From assembly GCF_021869535.1 (NCBI RefSeq), contig NW_026262701.1:44953278-45017277 (forward strand): 64,000 nucleotides of DNA. Direction: 5' to 3'. The notes below the pieces were generated by a model. The model saw only the letters and a list, made by a program, of their open reading frames with translations, was not told the origin of the DNA and did no database searches. The position numbers were made by a program, and so were the translations under genes. Below are positions 57,235 to 64,000 of the stretch, piece by piece; the stretch's first letter is position 1, and the number at the start of each line of letters is the position of its first letter. The DNA comes from Mytilus californianus. Its lineage: Eukaryota; Mollusca; Bivalvia; Mytilida; Mytilidae.

Positions 57235-57703
57235 ACCCTTCCTATGGAAGCGTTTAATTGTCACGAGTTGATGAGTTGTTTTGTCATCTTGTTGACTTGC
57301 AACACTGCGACAAGATGTATTGTATGTCGACAAGTCAACTTAATTTTGTATACTTGTTGAGTTGATACTACATTTTTCTGACTTGAAAAAAGTTACTTGA
57401 TGTGTTATTGGGGGGAAAATAAACATCCCGAAAGTAGCGTTGTTATTTTTATCTCACTTTCTGACTTTTCTTATGTTATCTTCTTCTGTTCTGAAAAAGG
57501 ATTGTCACCAAGTAAATATATAAATGTTAACTTGACATGAATGTTTAAATCATGTTGACTTAATAAAAAACCACATGACGTAAAAAAACGTGGAAACAAT
57601 TAAACCGCGGGAAATAAATGCACACGTGACGCTGCTACAAGTCGTGGGAGAGCACCTACCACCGCTGAAAATGGATGCAGCAGAGGTGTTAAATGCATTA
57701 TAC
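57235..57703 (+). repeat. Inner inverted arm, left
   Basis: Pairs with 58678-59122 in inverted orientation along its whole length. Examples: gtcacgagttg / caactcgtgac, gacaagatgtattgtatgtcgac / gtcgacatacaatacatcttgtc, cccgaaagtagcgttgt / acaacgctactttcggg, accgcgggaaata / tatttcccgcggt, and aaatggatgcagcagaggtgtt / aacacctctgccgcatccattt. Confidence 0.85.
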
Positions 57704-58677
57704 GGATATTTAAACAATTACATTCAAATAAATTTGATATTTTGGCCAACACCACAGATTTTTTCTAGTATATTACGTACAACTTGTAACGAGAAGCACC
57801 AGTTGATTTTTAGGGGGAAAGGGATAATATTATGTCTTCTCTTTAAACCCTTTGATTGCCAAAATGCCATGCGTCTGACAATTTACATGTGTATTTCAAG
57901 CATAAAAAAACAAAAAAAGTTCATAAAATTTTGCTCCTCGTGCACTCCACTCCTGCATCATTCTTTGCAAGCTTTCTCTGTGCCTCTTAACATGAAATCC
58001 TTGGGGCGGTTTCACTTAAGGTAGCACAATTCAAAGATTTTTATACCTCCGATTCCCAAGTTTTAAAATTATGTAACTTTCTAAATAATTGCAAATTTAT
58101 AAAAGTGATATTTATGAAAAGCTAAAAAACTAATCTTTCAAACGAATGTATGTTAGTATTATGCAACCATTATCTAATTCATTATTATTTTATTAGTTGC
58201 AAAATCTCAGTCTGTGCTCTTGAATGAATTTAGCTTTGTCATCTTGATTGTAATGTAGAAAATTTTTATCAAATTTAATTCAACACAGCATGAGCTCCTA
58301 AACCGTGTCTCAGATTTTTACTTTGATGTTCTGTTCTCTTTAAACCTTTAATTAGTGTAAAAACTCTAACATCTTTATAGTACAAAATGTTTAATTGGGT
58401 GTAAAATTTGTTATATACATTCCATTTGAAATCTGTGACACGGTTTTGCAGATAATAAGTTGAAGAACAACATATACCAAAACCAAGCCTCTATGGGTAC
58501 CATAATATGAGCTAATTTCATGTAAAATTTTGTAGACACGGTTAACATTATATAATTGATCACATAACTTGAAAGAGTGATCTGTTAGCTATCCATAAAT
58601 CCGTAATCTACCAGAAAAAACCTGTGGTTTTGACAAAAATATTCAATGTATTTGAATCTAACTGTTTAAATAATCAT
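57704..58677. other. Centre of the foldback element
   Basis: Single-copy in this window. One open frame (57590-58024, in-frame ATG at about 57670) starts inside the left arm and ends here: MDAAEVLNALYGYL, then FWPTPQIFSSILRTTC. I recognise no domain. Since its start lies in the inverted arm it may be chance, or a relic of a captured gene. The remainder is AT-rich. Confidence 0.4.
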
Positions 58678-59122
58678 AGAATGCATTCAACACCTCTGCC
58701 GCATCCATTTTCAGCTGTGATTCGTCGCGTGTTCTCTTATTTCCCGCGGTTTAATTGTTTCCATGTTTTTTTTTAACGTCATGTGGTCCTTTATTAAGTA
58801 AACAAGATTTAAACATTCACGTCAAGTTAACTTTCATATGTTTACTTGGTGACATAATCTTTTTTCAGAACAGGAAAAAAAGACATAAGAAAAGTAATAA
58901 AGGTGAGAAAACAATTACAACGCTACTTTCGGGATGTTTACTTTCCTCAATAACACATCAACTAAACTTTTTTTCAAGTCAGAAAGATGTAGTATCAACT
59001 CGACAAGTATACAAAATTAAGTTGAATTGTCGACATACAATACATCTTGTCGCATTGTTGCAAGCCAACAAGATGACAAAACAACTGAACAACTCGTGAC
59101 AATTAGACGTTTCCATACCTTC
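58678..59122 (-). repeat. Inner inverted arm, right
   Basis: The counterpart of 57235-57703; divergence between the arms is moderate, with several small indels. The 114-aa open frame at 58755-59099 is a by-product. Confidence 0.85.
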
Positions 59123-59214
59123 CTCATGCAGTGTATATCTAAGTTGGGGGTACATTGTACATGTATGCTTTGTTTCTTAAATGCGAGTTAAAACTGTTTC
59201 AAAAATCAGACGCA

Positions 59215-59335
59215 ACTCGACTTTCGTAACTCGCAACTCGGCGTTTGTAACTCGCAACTCGACTTCCGTAACTCGCAGCTCGACTTTTGTAACTCGCAAC
59301 TCGGCCTTTTCAACTCGCAACTTGCAACTCGACGA
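59215..59335 (-). repeat. Minisatellite, inverted (right end of the foldback element)
   Basis: About six units of CAACTCGACTTTCGTAACTCG type, the reverse complement of the array at 54662-54966 but shorter. Confidence 0.9.
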
Positions 59336-59356
59336 TAAGAAATCCTCAAGTTTGAC

Positions 59357-61560
59357 ATAGACAAATTATTCTTTCATTTCATAGGATACTCTTGTTTGTG
59401 TATAAAAATTTATACATGAGATAGTTGAACATGATACGCCACCCATTTAATCTTTTTCATATCTGTCAATTTCAGAATGTCCTGCCATTAAATGTAGGTC
59501 ACAGTGATCAAATTGTTGATGAGCTGTTGTGTGTGGTACATGTACTATAACAGAATACTGTAGTGGTGATATATAACTACTAGTATAGGTTTCTGTGAAA
59601 TGAACCTAAACGCAAGACTTAACCAAAGACATGTGGACTAAAGCATGACATGTAGGTCATAGTGACTCAAGTAATTTGTTGTACTACTAGTATTCAAGAT
59701 GTCTGTGGTGAATAAATATCATCGATATATTACCATAAGTTTCTGAAAAATGGAGCTAAATGCAAAACTTTACTGGATAGGAATGTAATACTTATGGACG
59801 GACAAGGGTATATCTATATAATCCCTCCACATGTGTTGCAACGCAAAATAAAATCCAATCTTGGTATCTACTTTAAATATAAATAACAACATGCAGTTTA
59901 GGTGACAAAAGTATTCATTTATGATTATATTTAAGTTCCTATACATTACTTATCCAGATTACATAAATTCCAAAAACAATTAATCAATTAAAAAGTGTTG
60001 AAAAACATGGTTTGATAAGCAACAGCCAACTTTACAGGCCTATTCCATTCATTTATAACCTTACGACTTTTCACAGTGTGCCAGGTTTTTTTTATCCTGT
60101 TCTACAAATCCTGTTTATATGCAAATACCTGTCATTCACCCCTGCACCCACTTTCCCTCATACAGGAATTTTAAGTGCACACATGTTTTTATTATGCTAA
60201 AACCGTGTTTTTGAGATTTATAAAGTTTTCAACAGTAAATAATATTGATAAGTGTACCTGTGTCATTTCATATACTACCTTTATTTTGTTTTTTGGTAGG
60301 ATAGTAAGTTGACCAAATACAATGTACATGTATATGCCTATCGGCACTAAAATTACATGCAAGTTTTCCACTAAAAATTGAAAAATACATTGCTTCAGCA
60401 TATATTGTACTTCTTGTATCATGACATCTTAGCATTGAAATGAGCAAAAAGTAAAAAAAATCTATTTCCTATAGCTTCTGTATTCTTTTTTTATGTGTTA
60501 TGTGTTATGTGTTATCATGGTTATGGTCTAAATTGACCAAAAAAAAATTTCAATCATACATGGCCAAGATCATTTTATACTCAATTTGGTAAGATATTTG
60601 TAACTTTTTTTCCATTCAAGGTACATTAAATATATGCTGAAGAATTATTTAAACCAAAAAACCTTTAAAATTTTAAATCGGTAGAAAAAAATACATTTTT
60701 ATGTAAAGCCATCTTCATTTGAAAATCTTTTTTTTTTTTCAGGCATAGGCTCAAATTTATTTAAAATTTGAATAATTATAATAAATCTTGAATCCTTTAT
60801 ACATTGAATGATTCTTCAATTGCTTTTAATACATACTACAATATATATTAGGGCATTTAAAAAGCATTTTTTTGCAATATTTAACTCTTTAAATCACAAA
60901 TCTTGATAGTTGAAATTGTTAAATTAAATATAAAAAAAACACCCAACGTTAAATTATCAAAATGGACATATTGTCTATAATAAAGATTGTATTGTCATGA
61001 AACTTTGTCAACTTTTTATAATTCCCTAATCTATGTTAATGCCAAGTTTAAAAAAAAAATGTCTATTCAGTTTGAAAAAAAACAATTATTTCATGGCAGA
61101 AGTGGATTTAGAGGGAAGGTACATACATGTATATGGTTAATGCATAGCCTTTTTACATGTCCCAATCCAAACTTTGCCTAGTTTGGGGGTCCTCGATCCG
61201 CATTTGTTTAGTCCGTTTCTTTTAGACAATAAATAAAAATAAAAAAAAAGAAATCACACTTGTACTTTCTCAATATGATTTTTACAGTGTAATGTACTAC
61301 TTTTAGGAAAAATTATATCAAAATTACAGAATAGTCTACCAGCTCTAACTCAAAATATGGACAATATTATGTTAAGGGGGTCTGTAATTCAGTTTGACAG
61401 CTCCATACATACATGTACTAGATGTTGCCTTGTTCAACTAACTCAAATCACTACTTAACCTCAAAAATCATGATCCTTATTATTTTTACATGTACTTTTA
61501 TCCCTCTAATTACTATTTTATGCATAAATATAGAGAAATAAATGAGGAAGGTGTATGAAA
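59357..61560. other. AT-rich intergenic DNA, no gene supported
   Basis: Between about 59490 and 59760, 'tgtaggtcacagtgat' / 'tgtaggtcatagtgac' recurs with 'ttctgtgaaatgaacctaaacgcaaga' / 'ttctgaaaaatggagctaaatgcaaaa', a local degenerate duplication of about 150 bp. The open frames at 60012, 60192 and 60987 show no domain. Confidence 0.4.
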
Positions 61561-61566
61561 AAAATT

Positions 61567-61605
61567 TGCAAAAGAGGGACGAAAGATACCAGAGGGACAG
61601 TCAAA
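61567..61605 (-). repeat. Short minus piece of the 'accagagggac' repeat
   Basis: Reads 'agagggacgaaagataccagagggacagtcaaa', the end of the family at 48955-49322. Confidence 0.6.
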
Positions 61606-61959
61606 TTAGACATTGTCCACATGAGGGATTATATTTGTAGACACTGAAAATCAAAGGATGATAACTGTGTACCACGACTAAATGTCAGACATTTTAGTCA
61701 ACATGTCTATTGTCATATTAAAACATTAAGAAAATGAATATCTTTCTTTAGTCATGTTAATACAGAGAATAAGAGTGTTATTTTCGTTATACATGTACTT
61801 TAAAACTAAATATCAATCTATCAAAATAGAAAGTTAAGTTGTGTACCATACTGTTTGCATTTGCTAAATTTGTGACGCAAGGATCCTATATTATGCAGAT
61901 TCATTGTATGATGGCATTCAAATGTAGAAATAGGGAAAGATCACAAACTTTCACTTCCT

Positions 61960-62022
61960 ATATATATAAATAAGAAGATATGGTATGAGTGCCAATGAGA
62001 CAACTCTCCACCCAAGTCACAA
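61960..62022 (-). repeat. End of the mussel-type dispersed repeat, minus
   Basis: Reads 'aagaagatatggtatgagtgccaatgagacaactctccacccaagtcacaa', the reverse of the 49.63-49.72 kb end. Confidence 0.7.
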
Positions 62023-62930
62023 TGTTTATATGTATGTTAATTTATATGTAATAAAGAAATTATAATAGTATCAAATCCGTAAAATAACATGAATAACGTT
62101 TTACATCGTGCCACTATGATAATAATTATAAGAACTATTATTCAATCCCAACTGATTAAGCATAGCCTGATTTGAATTTATCTATTTTTTAATTCTGTCC
62201 TAGAAAAGTGTATTGTTCTAGAAAAATACATACTGGTATAACATGTATAACTTTATTATTAAAGGCATTTGACATAAGATTTTGTAAAGATAGCAAATTT
62301 TTAATCAAATAGTATTTTTTTTAAAATGTATAGTTCAATATGCAACTGCCAAGTTTTACATAAATAATCTACAGGAGTGGATCTAGACTTTTTGAAAAAG
62401 GAGGGAGGTGGGGGTTACTCCCCAATAATTCATGAATAGATACAGCTGAGCAAAATTATTAGTTTTTTGGTGATTGAAAATTAAAGTTTTTTCCGTGAAA
62501 CAGTGCATAACAAAAAAATGTACATACAAGAGTTCATATTCTTTACCAATTTCTTAGTTTTATTTAGTAAAAATCCCAGCGAGATTACCCAGTAGTAGCA
62601 GTACAAACTAGAATTAGTGAGAAGCACCTTGGAGAAAACGAGTATGTGACAACAGGAATCAGGGCAAAATAACTCATATTGAAATAAACAAGACTAACCA
62701 CAGAGTAAATGAAAATTCTCTTTGCAAAAGAAACTCCTGCCCTTTATCCCGAAAATCAAATGGTCATTACTTATGTACCAGGCTGGACTCTAAGGTCCGC
62801 AAATAAATGGTGATGTGGTCAACACACCTGGACCCTAAGGTCTGTAAATAATTTGTAAATTTTTTTATCACAAGTACATTGTACCATGAGCTACATGTAT
62901 TTAACTGTGCATATTGATGTGCGTTTTCTT
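62023..62930. other. AT-rich interval, no gene supported
   Basis: Near 62780-62845 a local repeat reads 'ctggactctaaggtccgcaaataa' / 'ctggaccctaaggtctgtaaataa'. Nothing else is recognised. Confidence 0.4.
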
Positions 62931-63283
62931 ATTCCACATTGGCAAGAGGTATGCCAGGGAGGGTTGAGATCTCACAAAAAGATGTTCAACCCCGCCGCAA
63001 TTTTTTTTTTTTTTGCGCCTGTCAGGATCCTCTAGACCATGTTAGTCTTGTATGTTTTTTTTCATTTTGGTTCATTTATATGTTTCAGAGTTAAGTGTGA
63101 CGTCCATTTTCTCTGAACTATATAGCTAGTATACATTATTAGCAGGGGCTAGCTGGATCCTGCCTCCGGGTGCAGGGATTTTCTCACTATGTTGAAGACC
63201 CATTGGTGGCCTTTGGCGGTTTGCTGCTATTTGGTCGTGTTGTTATCTTGACACATTCCCCTTTCCGATTCTCAATTTTATAT
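62931..63283 (+). repeat. Dispersed repeat 'cattggcaagaggtatgcc', copy 3
   Basis: The longest copy. It contains 'ctcacaaaaagatgttcaaccccgccgcaa', 'gcctgtcaggatcctctag', 'gttcatttatatgtttcag', 'aggggctagctggatcctgcctccgggtgcagg' and 'gttgaagacccattggtggcct', ending 'ttctcaattttatata'. Confidence 0.8.
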
Positions 63284-64000
63284 AATCTATAATAAACACT
63301 CATGGTTGTCACTGTTTTTTATTTACGAATTTAGCTGAATATTATTTCCGTTAATTTTACGGTCGTGAATCACTCTTGTGCTGGGATCATTTGCATACGA
63401 TGTAAAATATCCGAAACTTAAAGAAAAAATACTTACACTACAGTATATTTCCTTTGTTTACAAAATATTACATACATTTTACGCATATTTCATGGTCCTT
63501 TTCTAGTGTTAAACAAGTGTGAAAGTGCTTCATAAGCTACTAAAATGAAGATCGTGTTCTATTATTTTCGATCTGCGTTTCAGTATTCATGAAAAGCAGC
63601 CCACGTGTTCGATTATTATGAATTATCTTGTCTTTGTCTCCTCTCACCGGCAAGACATGCCATTTCCCCCAAAACGGAAGTGCATTTGCAACAATAAAAA
63701 TTGCAATAAGAAATTTTATAAAATTTACAATTACAGTTTTCAATTACAACACTCTTTGGATATATATTCAAATAAAATAGATTATTTATAATAATCAAAA
63801 TTAATTGTTATTGCCAATTACGACTATAAGTATGACTTTCGATATCATTGCACAACATCCTGCTCAGTAGGCGCGAAAATTTAAACTCGCGAGCTCCCTT
63901 AATTTACAACTGAGTTTGTAACAGATAACAATAATCAAGCATTTTTGGGCGAGTAGATTCTGTATCACAGTATCATACATTACATAGATCAAATGTCAAA
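63284..64000. other. Window end, no gene supported
   Basis: The 67-aa minus open frame (63540-63743) overlaps a stretch with balanced composition, but I recognise no domain. Confidence 0.35.

Larger units (their letters stand above)
54648..59347. mobile_element. 4.7-kb foldback (possibly Mutator-like) element with minisatellite ends
   Basis: Flanked by a 9-bp direct repeat AAGTTTGAC (54639-54647 and 59348-59356). The ends are inverted: GAGATTCACTTGTTGTCGAG at left and the complement of GAGGATTTCTTATCGTCGAG at right. Next inside are inverted minisatellites of the GTCGAGTTGCGAGTTAC type (54662-54966; 59215-59335), then inner inverted arms 57235-57703 and 58678-59122, around a 974-bp centre. 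The left half has been enlarged by later repeats (54970-57230). No transposase is present. A 9-bp target duplication with long complex inverted ends is typical of Mutator-like elements; foldback/Galileo types also carry tandem repeats in their arms. The superfamily is therefore inferred. Confidence 0.75.

Noticed and set aside
1-64000. CRISPR arrays, operons or bacterial-type systems
   Set aside because: Intron-containing genes, eukaryotic transposon classes and poly(A) signals show animal nuclear DNA; tandem arrays lack spacer structure.

Overview
This is AT-rich animal nuclear DNA. It has intron-split genes with GT/AG junctions, no operons, and very dense nested transposable elements. Several repeat families match what I remember of mussel (Mytilus, Bivalvia) genomes: the block beginning CATGTTTAACCCCGCC and ending in CTCATTGGCA..CATACCACATCTT, the 'accagagggac..gttgctcagtc' block, and a dispersed hammerhead-bearing repeat. 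A marine mussel is therefore the best guess. The genus is inference from memory, not a search result.

Two host genes can be built from the sequence. (1) At 12.2-18.9 kb (+) lies a four-exon glycosyltransferase family 92 (GT92, DUF23) gene. Its phases join perfectly into a 482-residue type II Golgi-type enzyme with DRDEF and HHYR motifs. A broken copy of its last exon lies just upstream at 9.96-10.2 kb, followed by a spacer that also matches the spacer after the intact gene, so this is a tandem GT92 cluster. (2) At 27.3-36.6 kb (+) lies a five-exon tetraspan gene resembling MS4A/CD20-like proteins. Its second exon (66 bp) ends with an in-frame TAG directly at the splice donor; skipping that exon keeps the frame. 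A possible frameshifted Cys/His-rich exon lies near 1.5-1.8 kb.

The rest is mostly mobile DNA. The last intron of the tetraspan gene holds a foldback repeat with a nested GTTCCG-rich block (30.34-31.86 kb). Directly beside it is a Penelope-like element (31.86-35.41 kb) with reverse transcriptase, a zinc-finger/GIY-YIG endonuclease, a 5'-truncated inverted copy as a terminal repeat, and hammerhead-ribozyme-like motifs at both ends. A second, much more decayed Penelope-type RT lies at 20.06-20.56 kb. A full-length Tc1/mariner element with a broken DDE transposase lies at 43.48-45.13 kb. An element with two 448-bp direct terminal repeats (36.98-38.73 kb) has split an older repeat and shows an ATAA target duplication. 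A 4.7-kb foldback element (54.65-59.35 kb) has a 9-bp target duplication, inverted minisatellite ends (GTCGAGTTGCGAGTTAC-type units) and about 450-bp inner inverted arms. It is itself invaded by other repeats, one with a textbook hammerhead ribozyme fold carrying one core change. Pol III-type tRNA-like pairs in head-to-head orientation sit inside another repeat at 40.2-40.7 kb.

Regions 2.4-4.0, 7.3-9.9, 20.6-24.2, 24.6-26.6, 40.8-42.4, 51-54.4 and 59.4-61.5 kb are AT-rich and hold no gene I can support.
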